NCBI RefSeq assembly: GCF_005893125.1
Contig: NZ_VCJS01000104.1
Location: 1 to 44,632, forward strand
DNA from: Nonomuraea basaltis
GTDB taxonomy: Bacteria > Actinomycetota > Actinomycetes > Streptosporangiales > Streptosporangiaceae
DNA length: 44,632 bases
Direction: 5' to 3'
Within the stretch, counting starts at the first letter, position 1. Each line of letters starts with the position of its first letter. The notes beneath the pieces were generated by a model that saw only the letters and a list, made by a program, of their open reading frames with translations, was not told the DNA's origin and did not search any database. Both the position numbers and the translations under genes were made by a program. Of this stretch, positions 33,946 to 41,768 are shown piece after piece.

Positions 33946-33966
33946 TATTTCGACGAGATTTCGCAA
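33942..33966 (-). promoter_or_regulatory. Shared operator upstream of GH87
   Basis: TTGC-N7-CGTCGAAATATTGC overlaps the -35 box. It matches the site at 35125-35149 at 20 of 25 positions, including 14 consecutive ones. A repressor here would control the secreted enzyme together with the importer. Confidence 0.7.
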
Positions 33967-34084
33967 AGAGTTGACTAACCGAAGCCGTCCAAGGAGGCCT
34001 CCTCCTGCTGGTCAGGGAGGCTAGATCGGCGAGAAGCCCGCCGTGGACGCCGTGCAAGCCGCGACGTCGGATCTACGTAAGCCA

Positions 34085-34115
34085 TTGCAAGCACTTGCGC
34101 TCCAGGTCGTATAGT
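34085..34115 (+). promoter_or_regulatory. Promoter of the LacI gene, with inverted repeat
   Basis: TTGCAA (34085-34090), 19 bases, TATAGT (34110-34115), then the ATG only 6 bases later: a leaderless transcript. The -35 is covered by the perfect inverted repeat GCAAGCACTTGC (34087-34098), a possible autoregulatory site sharing the TTGC element of the neighbouring operators. Confidence 0.5.
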
Positions 34116-34121
34116 TTGCGC

Positions 34122-35111
34122 ATGACGCGACGACTCGCAGAGGTGGCCAAGAAGGTCGGGGTGAGCGAGGCGACCGTGAGCCGTGTGCTCAACGGCAAGC
34201 CCGGAGTCTCCGACGCGACCCGCGAGGCCGTGCTGACCGCCCTCGACGTGCTCGGCTACGAACGTCCCACCCAGCTGCGCGGCAACCGGGCCCGGCTGGT
34301 CGGCCTGGTGCTCCCCGAGCTGCAGAACCCGATCTTCCCCGCCTTCGCGGAGGTGGTCGGCGGCGCGCTGGCTCAGCAGGGGTTCACCTCGGTGCTGTGC
34401 ACCCGCACGGTCGGCGGCGTCTCCGAGGCGGACTACGTGGACCTGCTCCTCCAGCAGCAGGTCAGCGGCGTGGTCTTCGCCGGCGGCCTGTACGCGCAGG
34501 CCGACGCCTCGCACGGCCACTACGAGTTGCTGCACGAGCGGAAGCTGCCCACGGTCCTGGTGAACGCGGCCGTCCAGCACCTCGACTTCCCGCAGGTGTC
34601 GTGCGACGACGTGGTGGCCGCCGAGATCGCCGTCGCCCACCTGCGTACGCTCGGCCACGAGCGGATCGGCATGCTGCTCGGGCCGAAGGACCACATGCCC
34701 TCGCGGCGCAAGCTGGAGACCTTCCTGGCCAAGGGCGGCGACCCGGAGCTGGTCGAGCACACCATGTTCTCGCTGGAGGGCGGGCACGCCGCCGCCGCCA
34801 GGCTGGTCAGGCGCGGGGTGACCGGTGTGATCTGCGCCAGCGACCTGCTCGCCCTCGGCACGGTGCGGGCGGCGCGCCGCGCCGGGCTGGCCGTGCCCGG
34901 CGACATCTCGGTCATCGGCTTCGACGACTCCGCGCTGATGAACTGCACCGAGCCGCCGCTGACCACGGTCCGCCAGCCGATCGACGCCATGGGCAGGGCC
35001 GCGGTGGACCTGCTGGTCGCGCAGATCGACAAGGCGGTGGTGCCGGCGGACGAGCTGCTGTTCGAGCCGGAGCTGGTGGTACGGGCCTCAACCGCGCGCG
35101 CTCGGGCGTGA
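34122..35111 (+). CDS. LacI family regulator of the alpha-glucan locus
   Basis: 329 residues. HTH at the start (RRLAEVAKKVGVSEATVSRVLNGKPGVS), followed by a sugar-sensing domain with GVICASDLLALGTVRAARRAG and SVIGFDDSALMNCTEPPLTTVRQP. It lies between the divergent GH87 gene and the importer operon, both of which carry the same operator, so it is the best candidate for their repressor. ATG at 34122 is preferred because the TATAGT -10 box stands directly before it; no ribosome site is visible. Confidence 0.92.
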   Translation: MTRRLAEVAKKVGVSEATVSRVLNGKPGVSDATREAVLTALDVLGYERPTQLRGNRARLVGLVLPELQNPIFPAFAEVVGGALAQQGFTSVLCTRTVGGVSEADYVDLLLQQQVSGVVFAGGLYAQADASHGHYELLHERKLPTVLVNAAVQHLDFPQVSCDDVVAAEIAVAHLRTLGHERIGMLLGPKDHMPSRRKLETFLAKGGDPELVEHTMFSLEGGHAAAARLVRRGVTGVICASDLLALGTVRAARRAGLAVPGDISVIGFDDSALMNCTEPPLTTVRQPIDAMGRAAVDLLVAQIDKAVVPADELLFEPELVVRASTARARA

Positions 35112-35124
35112 CGTAGTCGTTAGC

Positions 35125-35149
35125 TTGCAATACTCCGTCGAAATATTGC
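35125..35149 (+). promoter_or_regulatory. Shared operator upstream of the alpha-glucan importer
   Basis: TTGC-N7-CGTCGAAATATTGC, containing the perfect inverted repeat TGCAATA / TATTGCA (35126-35132 and 35144-35150, 11-base spacer). It overlaps the -35 box and nearly repeats the GH87 site at 33942-33966. Confidence 0.7.
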
Positions 35150-35174
35150 ACACTTCGGTCGGCGATCCTATGGT
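35146..35174 (+). promoter_or_regulatory. Promoter of the alpha-glucan importer operon
   Basis: TTGCAC (35146-35151), 17 bases, TATGGT (35169-35174). Transcription should start near 35181, giving a leader of about 25 bases with AAGGG before the ATG. Confidence 0.7.
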
Positions 35175-35204
35175 GTGGGCATCTCGCATCAGAAGGGTCA
35201 GACC

Positions 35205-36545
35205 ATGCGGAGATCCATCGGACTCTTAGTCGTATCCGTGATCGGCGTCTCGGCCACAGCCTGCGGTTCCGGCGAACCGCCCTCATCGTCGTCGGCGTCC
35301 GTGATCATCACGGTGGCCTGTCAGCCCGCCAAGTCCGCGCCCAAGGAGCGGCAGGCCTGGGACGACGACGTGGCCGCGTTCATGAAGGCGCACCCCGGCG
35401 TGACGGTCAAGAGCACGGACCAGCAGCCGTGCTTCGACCCCAAGACGTTCGGCCCCAAGCTGGCGGGTGGCCAGATGGAGACCGTCTTCGTGGTGCCCGT
35501 GACCAACTACAACGACGTCATCGGCCAGGGCCAGGCGCTCGACATCACCCCGTACGCCAGCACGATCAAGAACTGGAACGACCTGCGCCCCGACGTACGC
35601 GAACTGGTCACCAAGAACGGCAAGGTGTACGGCGTCCCCAACGTCCACTACGGCGTCGGCCTGGTCTACAACCGCGCCCTGTTCACCAAGGCCGGCCTCG
35701 ACCCGGACAACCCGCCCAAGACGTGGGCAGAGGTCCGCGAGGTGGCCAAGAAGATCTCCGCGCTCGGCCAGGGCTACGTCGGCTACGGCGAGTACTCCGG
35801 CGGCAACACCGGCGGCTGGCACTTCACCCAGGCCATCTACGGCCGCGGCGGCAGCATCCTGACCGAGGACGGCAAGAAGGCCGTGTTCAACTCGCTCGAG
35901 GGCAAGGCCGTGCTGCAGAACCTGCACGACATGCGCTGGGTCGACAACAGCATGGGCAACAAACTCCTGGTCGGCTGGGAGTCGCTCATGATGGCGATGG
36001 GCAGCGGCAAGGTCGGCATGATGCTGGGCGCCCCTGACGTGGTCACCGACGTGGTCAACAAGTTCAAGGGCAACGTCGCCGACTACGGCATCACCGGCCT
36101 CCCCGAGGCCAAGGCGTCGCTGAGCGGCGGCGAGGCGTACATGATCAACCCGAAGGCCACGCCCGAGCAGGCCAAGGCCGGCATGGAGTGGATCGACTTC
36201 CGCTTCAACACCGTCGGCAAGGGCCGCTTCGATTTCGCCCGTGGCAAGGCCAACGGCAATCCGGTCGGCGTGCCCGACAACGACGTCTACGGCGACTCGG
36301 CGACGGGCAAGGCCATCCAGGCCGAGCGGGTGAAGAACGCCTCGCTGCCGGTCACGAACTACGAGCCGTACGTGCAGGCCGCGGCCACCGTCCCGCCGAA
36401 GGCGGAGCCGGTGCACGCGCAGGAGCTGTACGCCATCCTCGACGTGGTCATGTCCGGCGTGCTGAGCCGCGAGGAGGCGAGCGTCGACCAGCTGCTGGCC
36501 GACGCCGAGACCAAGGCCAACGCGATGCTGGCGGCCAAGGGCTGA
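35205..36545 (+). CDS. Sugar ABC transporter substrate-binding lipoprotein
   Basis: 446 residues. Signal with lipobox SATAC, Ser-rich linker, then an extracellular solute-binding protein family 1 fold: VVPVTNYNDVIGQGQALDITPYA, VPNVHYGVGLVYNRALFTKAGLDPDNPPKTWAEV and GGEAYMINPKATPEQAKAG are typical. It should bind oligosaccharides released by the GH87 enzyme. Start at ATG 35205, with GAAGGG 7 bases upstream; the 17-base-spaced promoter ends 30 bases before it. The two permease genes follow after 5 bases and then with ATGA overlap. Confidence 0.92.
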   Translation: MRRSIGLLVVSVIGVSATACGSGEPPSSSSASVIITVACQPAKSAPKERQAWDDDVAAFMKAHPGVTVKSTDQQPCFDPKTFGPKLAGGQMETVFVVPVTNYNDVIGQGQALDITPYASTIKNWNDLRPDVRELVTKNGKVYGVPNVHYGVGLVYNRALFTKAGLDPDNPPKTWAEVREVAKKISALGQGYVGYGEYSGGNTGGWHFTQAIYGRGGSILTEDGKKAVFNSLEGKAVLQNLHDMRWVDNSMGNKLLVGWESLMMAMGSGKVGMMLGAPDVVTDVVNKFKGNVADYGITGLPEAKASLSGGEAYMINPKATPEQAKAGMEWIDFRFNTVGKGRFDFARGKANGNPVGVPDNDVYGDSATGKAIQAERVKNASLPVTNYEPYVQAAATVPPKAEPVHAQELYAILDVVMSGVLSREEASVDQLLADAETKANAMLAAKG

Positions 36546-36550
36546 CCTTG

Positions 36551-37417
36551 ATGGGAGTCTTGAGGCGCAACCTGACGGCCTACGGGTTTCTCTGCGCGGC
36601 GCTGCTCTGCTTCACGGTGTTCGCCTGGTATCCGATGGTCAGGGAGTTCGTTCTGAGCTTCCAGAAGACCGACCTGATCAACCCGCCCACCTGGGTGGGA
36701 CTGGACAACTTCAAGGCGGCGGTGCAGGACCCGGCCTTCGGCGAGGCCTGGCTGAACACCGTGGAGTTCACGGCTCTCGCACTGCTGTGCGGCTATGCCG
36801 TGCCGTTCGTCGTGGCGCTCGTGCTCAACGAGCTGCGCCACGCCCGGGCCTACCTCCGGTTCGTGGTCTACCTGCCGGTCATGTTGCCGCCGATCGTCGC
36901 GGTGCTGCTGTTCAGGTGGTTCTACGACCCGGGGCCCGGGCTGTTCAACCAGATACTCCACTTCTTCCACCTGCCGCCGCTGGCCTGGCTGGACAGCTCC
37001 TCGACCGCGCTGCTCTCCCTGGTCATCGTCTCGACCTGGATGAACATGGGCAGCGCGACCCTGATCTACCTGGCCGCGCTGCAGAACATCCCGCCCGAGC
37101 TGTACGAGGCCGCCGAGCTCGACGGAGCCGGGATCTTCAAACGCATCAGGCACGTCACGATCCCGCAGACCCGGCTGATCCTGCTGCTCATGCTGATGCT
37201 GCAGATCGTGGCGACCATGCAGGTGTTCATCGAGCCGTACATGCTGACCGGGGGCGGCCCGGAGAACGCGACCGTGAGCGTCGCGTACCTGATGTACCAG
37301 TTCGCCTTCTCGCAGATGAACTACGGACAGGCCGGTGCGCTCGGCATGATGCTCATGCTCGCGCTGCTCCTCTTCGCCGCCTTACAGCTTCGCACCACCA
37401 GGGAGGACAAGGCATGA
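36551..37417 (+). CDS. Sugar ABC transporter permease (MalF type)
   Basis: 288 residues, six predicted membrane helices. PPELYEAAELDGAGIFKRIRH (about residues 180-200) is the EAA loop for the ATPase. LTGGGPENATVSVAYLMYQ is the usual end loop of CUT1 permeases. Five bases after the binding-protein stop; the start overlaps nothing and a ribosome site is weak, so coupling to the upstream gene is likely. A TTG one codon earlier could also start it. Confidence 0.92.
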   Translation: MGVLRRNLTAYGFLCAALLCFTVFAWYPMVREFVLSFQKTDLINPPTWVGLDNFKAAVQDPAFGEAWLNTVEFTALALLCGYAVPFVVALVLNELRHARAYLRFVVYLPVMLPPIVAVLLFRWFYDPGPGLFNQILHFFHLPPLAWLDSSSTALLSLVIVSTWMNMGSATLIYLAALQNIPPELYEAAELDGAGIFKRIRHVTIPQTRLILLLMLMLQIVATMQVFIEPYMLTGGGPENATVSVAYLMYQFAFSQMNYGQAGALGMMLMLALLLFAALQLRTTREDKA

Positions 37418-38322
37418 TCCCCCGCGAGCGGGGCAGGCAGAGGTCGCCGAAGCCGATCGAGGTGCAGTTCCGCACGATCGTCTCGCCGCACCAGCTCAAC
37501 AGCAGGTGGGGGCGGCGGATCTACTGGCTCGTGCTCGTCGCGGTCATCGTGACCTTCACCCTCGCCTTCGTCTTCCCGCTCTACTGGATGGTCTCCGGCG
37601 CCATGAAGACGCCGGAGGAGATCGCCGAGATGCCGCCGTCACTCTTCCCCGCCGACCCGGCGCTGGACGCGTTCTTCGAGGCGTGGGACCTGTTCGACAT
37701 CGGCACGCTGCTGGCCAACACCGCGTACTACGCGCTGGGCGCCTGGCTGTTCTCCATGGCGGTCGACGTCACGGCCGCGTACGCGCTGTCGAAGCTGCGG
37801 CCCGTGTTCGGCAACGTGGTCCTCGGCGCCATGCTGGCCACGCTGATGATCCCGCCGATGGTGATCCTCATCCCGCTCTACGTCACGATCGTGGACCTGG
37901 GATTGCTCAACAATCCGTGGGGCCTGTGGTTCCCCGCGGCGGCCAACGGCTTCAACATCTTCCTGCTCAAGCGGTTCTTCGACTCCATCCCGCGCGAGCT
38001 GATCGAGGCCGCGCAGATCGACGGCGCGGGCCCGCTGCGGGTGCTGTGGTCGGTCGTGCTGCCGGTCTCCAGGCCGATCCTGGGCGTGGTGTCCATCTTC
38101 ACAATCGTCACCGCGTTCAAGGACTTCGTCCTGCCGCTGCTGGTCATGACCGACAGCGAGAAGATGACGATCAGCGTGGGCCTGTCGCAGACCGCAGGGG
38201 CGGTGACGCAGAACCAGGTCATGGGCGGCCTCGTCATCGCCGGCATCCCCATGATCATCGTTTTCTTCGTCTTCCAACGGCACATCATGGCGGGACTCAC
38301 CGCCGGAAGCATCAAGGGATGA
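37414..38322 (+). CDS. Sugar ABC transporter permease (MalG type)
   Basis: 302 residues, six helices, with a longer cytoplasmic start of about 35 residues. The EAA loop is RELIEAAQIDGAGPLRVLWSV. It overlaps the upstream permease stop as ATGA. AGGGAGGAC lies before the ATG. The operon has no ATPase gene; a shared MsiK-like ATPase elsewhere is the likely energiser. Confidence 0.92.
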   Translation: MIPRERGRQRSPKPIEVQFRTIVSPHQLNSRWGRRIYWLVLVAVIVTFTLAFVFPLYWMVSGAMKTPEEIAEMPPSLFPADPALDAFFEAWDLFDIGTLLANTAYYALGAWLFSMAVDVTAAYALSKLRPVFGNVVLGAMLATLMIPPMVILIPLYVTIVDLGLLNNPWGLWFPAAANGFNIFLLKRFFDSIPRELIEAAQIDGAGPLRVLWSVVLPVSRPILGVVSIFTIVTAFKDFVLPLLVMTDSEKMTISVGLSQTAGAVTQNQVMGGLVIAGIPMIIVFFVFQRHIMAGLTAGSIKG

Positions 38323-38326
38323 GCGC

Positions 38327-39841
38327 ATGTCGCAAACGTGGTGGCGGGGGGCCGCGATTTACCAGGTCTACCTGCGTAGCTTCGCCGACGGGAACGGCGA
38401 CGGCGTGGGCGACCTCGCCGGCCTGCGATCCCGCCTGCCGTACCTGAAGGACCTCGGGATCGACGCGATCTGGCTCAACCCGTGGTATCCGTCGCCGATG
38501 GCTGACGGCGGCTACGACGTGGCCGACTACCGGGACATCGAGCCGGTCTTCGGCACGCTCGCCGAGGCCGAGCGGTTCATCGAGGAGGCGCACGAGCTCG
38601 ACATCAAGGTCATCATCGACGTGGTCCCGAACCACAGCTCCACGCGGAGCGCCTGGTTCCAGGAGGCCCTGGCGAACCCGGCGGCGCGGGACCGATTCTG
38701 GTTCAGCGACGAGCCGCTGAACGACTGGCAGTCGATCTTCGGCGGGCCGGCGTGGACCCAGCTCCCGGACGGCCAGTGGTACCTGCACCTGTTCGCCCCC
38801 GAGCAGCCGGACCTCAACTGGGCCAATCCCGAGGTGCACCAGGAGTTCGAGGACGTGCTGCGCTTCTGGTTCGAGCGCGGTGTGGACGGCTTCCGCATCG
38901 ACTCGGCGGCCCTGCTCTACAAATCGGACACCCGCTACGAAGACCTCGACGAGGTCCACGACGTCTACCGCCGGTGGCGTGAGGTGGCCGGCGAGTACGG
39001 CGAGCGCGTTCTGATCGGGGAGGTCTGGCTCCCCGATCAGGAGCGTTTCGCCCGCTACCTGCGCCCCGACGAGCTGCACACGGCGTTCAACTTCGACTTC
39101 CTGTCCTGCCCGTGGGAGCCGGCCGAGCTGCGCCGCGTGATCGACCTGACCCTGGCCACCCACACCCCCATCGGCGCCCCGCCGACCTGGGTGCTGTCCA
39201 ACCACGACGTGACCAGGCCGGTCACCCGCTACGGACGCGCGGACACGTCGTTCGCACACGGCGGCCGCCTCCACGGCACCCCGTCCGATCTGGAGCTCGG
39301 CTACCGCCGGGCCCGCGCGGCCGCGTTGCTGTCGATGGCGCTGCCCGGCTCGGTGTACGTCTATCAGGGGGAGGAACTGGGCCTGCCTGAGGTCGAGCAC
39401 CTCCCGGACGAGCTCCGCCAGGACCCGATGTATGCCAGATCCGGCGGGACGAACCCCGGCCGCGACGGCTGCCGTGTCCCGCTGCCCTGGTCGGGCGAAG
39501 AGCCACCGTACGGCTTCGGCACCGGCACGCCGTGGCTGCCCCAGCCGGAGAGCTGGCGCAAGCTGACGGCCGAGGCCCAGCGCACGGATCTGGGCTCGAT
39601 GCTCAGCCTGTACCGCACGGCCCTGCGCATCCGGCGGGAGTCGCTGGGGGACGGAACCCTGGCCTGGCTGCCGCTGGGGGAGAAGGTCCTGGCCTTCCGC
39701 CGCGACTCCGGCCTGACCTGCGTCGCGAACCTGGGGCCCGGCCCGGCGCGGCTGCCCGCGGGCGAGGTGGTCCTGGCCAGCGGGCCGCTGGAGGGCGGCG
39801 CCCTGCCCTCCGACACCACGGTGTGGCTCACCGAGCGGTGA
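38327..39841 (+). CDS. GH13 alpha-glucosidase
   Basis: 504-residue alpha-amylase family enzyme. Catalytic residues: nucleophile Asp192 (GFRIDSA), acid/base Glu232 (GEVWL) and transition-state Asp294 (SNHDVTR). DVVPNHSS (98-105) is conserved region I, and IYQVYLRSFADGNGDGVGDLAG at the start is typical of alpha-glucosidases and oligo-1,6-glucosidases. No signal peptide: it should release glucose from imported alpha-linked oligosaccharides in the cytosol. It begins 4 bases after the permease stop, completing the operon. Linkage preference (alpha-1,3, 1,4 or 1,6) cannot be told. Confidence 0.93.
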   Translation: MSQTWWRGAAIYQVYLRSFADGNGDGVGDLAGLRSRLPYLKDLGIDAIWLNPWYPSPMADGGYDVADYRDIEPVFGTLAEAERFIEEAHELDIKVIIDVVPNHSSTRSAWFQEALANPAARDRFWFSDEPLNDWQSIFGGPAWTQLPDGQWYLHLFAPEQPDLNWANPEVHQEFEDVLRFWFERGVDGFRIDSAALLYKSDTRYEDLDEVHDVYRRWREVAGEYGERVLIGEVWLPDQERFARYLRPDELHTAFNFDFLSCPWEPAELRRVIDLTLATHTPIGAPPTWVLSNHDVTRPVTRYGRADTSFAHGGRLHGTPSDLELGYRRARAAALLSMALPGSVYVYQGEELGLPEVEHLPDELRQDPMYARSGGTNPGRDGCRVPLPWSGEEPPYGFGTGTPWLPQPESWRKLTAEAQRTDLGSMLSLYRTALRIRRESLGDGTLAWLPLGEKVLAFRRDSGLTCVANLGPGPARLPAGEVVLASGPLEGGALPSDTTVWLTER

Positions 39842-39867
39842 CGGCTCACGCCCCGAGCGGTCTCCGT

Positions 39868-40002
39868 GTCGGTCTCGGCCAGCACCCGCCCCCACGGATC
39901 GGAGATCATCGGCGTACCCCACTGCGCCGCCCAGGCCACGGTCGCCCCGTCCTCGACGCTGGCCGGGCGCAATTCCAGCCGTTCGCTGAACAGTGCCGTC
40001 AT
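39868..40002 (-). pseudogene. Chimeric remnant: acetyltransferase start joined to nitrilase-type tail
   Basis: On the minus strand a frame opens MTALFSERLELRPASVEDG, a common GNAT acetyltransferase N-terminus, then passes into WGTPMISDPWGRVLAETDTE, which is like the SMIVDPWGRVLAEA segment of carbon-nitrogen hydrolases. Neither family is complete and the frame then runs into the antisense of the GH13 gene. I read it as a deletion scar between two lost genes. Family names come from short motifs only. Confidence 0.35.
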
Positions 40003-40051
40003 GGGCACTCAATAAAACATTCAGCAACACACGGCGCGGACGAATTCACGG

Positions 40052-40705
40052 TCAGCGGGTGGCGCCGCTCGGGTCGCGCAGCCACGCGTCGAGCGCCGTG
40101 CGGGCCGTACCGGCCTCCGCGGGGAACCGCAGCGCCCTGACGAGCATCCACAGCGTGCCCTGCAGCCCGCGCGCCGCCAGGAAGTCCCGCAACCCGGGAT
40201 CGTCAGGATCGGCCCCGTAGGCGCGCACGGCTGCCCGCCCGTCGAGCATGGTCGCGGGCTCGTCCAGCACCGGACCGAGGTACGGCAGCTCGCCGGGAAA
40301 CCCCCGCATGGCCTCGTGCAACTCGGCGAGCGCCCGCCCGGCCTCCTCCGGCGAGACCTCATAGGCCGGATCGTGCTCGACGTACGCCCAGAACGTCACC
40401 ACGACCCCGTCCCGCAGATGCGGTCCGGGCGGCAACAGCTCGCTCGGCGGCACCACCGGCACGCCGACCCCATGCAGATAGGACACGACGTCAAGCTCCC
40501 GCCGCAGCACGTCCGCGGGCCGCGGCCGCCCGAGCGCGGTGACCGTCGGCACCCGCGCCACGATGGGCGCCGGCCGCAGGTGGATCCGCAGATTGAACGA
40601 GTCCTTGAGAACCACCGGCTCCCGCACCCGGACCCCGTGCTCCTCGGCGACGGAGACGGCGGCGGCCACGGCGGCGCTGGCGGAGATCACACCCCTATCC
40701 TCCAC
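40052..40705 (-). CDS. Truncated aminoglycoside-phosphotransferase-fold protein
   Basis: 217 residues, against about 280-320 for the family. The N-lobe is present (VVLKDSFNLRIHLRPAPIVARV, then RELDVVSYLHGVGVPVVPP and GRALAELHEAM), and so is the C-terminal helical part (RAYGADPDDPGLRDFLAARGLQGTLW). The central catalytic loop with HGDxHxxN and the metal aspartate is absent; the join is near residues 148-155. It should be inactive as a kinase and is probably a decaying gene. GTG start at 40705 is possible, with another GTG five codons later. Confidence 0.65.
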   Translation of the reverse strand: MEDRGVISASAAVAAAVSVAEEHGVRVREPVVLKDSFNLRIHLRPAPIVARVPTVTALGRPRPADVLRRELDVVSYLHGVGVPVVPPSELLPPGPHLRDGVVVTFWAYVEHDPAYEVSPEEAGRALAELHEAMRGFPGELPYLGPVLDEPATMLDGRAAVRAYGADPDDPGLRDFLAARGLQGTLWMLVRALRFPAEAGTARTALDAWLRDPSGATR

Positions 40706-40739
40706 AAGCCGTCTCCACCTGGCGACTTGGCCGAGGCGG

Positions 40740-41735
40740 TCAGGCGGATTCGCGGATCACGAGCTCCGTGGGCAGGATCACCGGCTCCGCCGGGCCGCCC
40801 TCGAACAGGCCGAGCAGCAGCCGGACCATGGCCGCCGCCTGCTCGGCCACCGGATGCCTCAGCGTCGTCAGCGGCGGCTCGGTGTATTTCGCCGCCTCGA
40901 TGTCGTCGAAGCCCACCACCGCCACGTCGTCGGGAACCCGGCGGCCGGCCTGCCGCAGCGACTGCAGGGCCCCGACCGCCATCAGGTCGTTGGCCACGAA
41001 GACGGCGTCCAGCGACGGATCGTCGCCGAGCAGCTGCCGCATCGCGATCGCGCCCGACTCGCGGGTGAAGTCGCCGACCGCGACGATCGAGCGGAGGTCG
41101 GAGTCGCGCAGCACGTTGCGGTAGCCGGTCAGCCGGTCCTGGCCGGCGATCATGTCCTGCGGCCCCGCGATCGTGGCGATCCGGCGCCGCCCCGTCTCCA
41201 CCAGGTGCCGGACTCCGGCCTCCGCGCCGCCCACGTTGTCGTTGTCGACGAACGGGATGTCCACGGGAACGGCCGGCCGCCCGTACGAGACCACGGGGAC
41301 GCGCAGGCGGGACAGCGCGGACGGCAGCGGGTCGGCGCCGTGCATGGAGATCAGCATGACCCCGTCCACGTGCCCGCCGGAGATGTAACGCTCCACCCTG
41401 GCGTGGCTCTTGGCGCTGGACGCCAGCATCAGCACGACCTGCTTGTTGGCCTCCTCCAGCTCCATCGACGCCGACCTGATCGCCATGGCGAACCACGGGT
41501 CGTCCGAGAACACCCTGGTGCCGGGCTCGCTGATCACCAGCGCGATCGAGTCGGTGCGCTGGGTGACCAGGCTGCGCGCGGCCGAGTTGGGCACGTAGCC
41601 CAGCTCGTCGATCGCGCGCTGCACGGCGTCGCGGATGTGCGGCGCCACGGTCGTCTGACCGTTGACGACGCGGGAGGCGGTGGCACGAGAGACACCCGCT
41701 CGAGCGGCGACCGCCTCAAGGGTCGGGCGTCTCAT
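40740..41735 (-). CDS. LacI family regulator, CebR-like
   Basis: 331 residues. HTH at residues 4-30 (TLEAVAARAGVSRATASRVVNGQ) and sensor domain with AVFVANDLMAVGALQSLRQAG and AVVGFDDIEAAKYTEPPLTTLRHP. The sequence resembles the CebR group, which represses cellobiose/beta-glucoside uptake operons. Directly upstream on the same strand lie an SBP head and a GH1 tail, apparently the ends of the operon it once controlled. It could now act on other targets. ATG at 41735. Confidence 0.88.
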   Translation of the reverse strand: MRRPTLEAVAARAGVSRATASRVVNGQTTVAPHIRDAVQRAIDELGYVPNSAARSLVTQRTDSIALVISEPGTRVFSDDPWFAMAIRSASMELEEANKQVVLMLASSAKSHARVERYISGGHVDGVMLISMHGADPLPSALSRLRVPVVSYGRPAVPVDIPFVDNDNVGGAEAGVRHLVETGRRRIATIAGPQDMIAGQDRLTGYRNVLRDSDLRSIVAVGDFTRESGAIAMRQLLGDDPSLDAVFVANDLMAVGALQSLRQAGRRVPDDVAVVGFDDIEAAKYTEPPLTTLRHPVAEQAAAMVRLLLGLFEGGPAEPVILPTELVIRESA

Positions 41736-41768
41736 GACAGCACCAAGAGGGAGAGCACGTGAAAAAAT

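Noticed and set aside
33883..34121. A small gene in the GH87-LacI intergenic region
   Set aside because: The open frames there are extensions of the flanking genes upstream of their supported starts; the region is accounted for by two promoters and operators.
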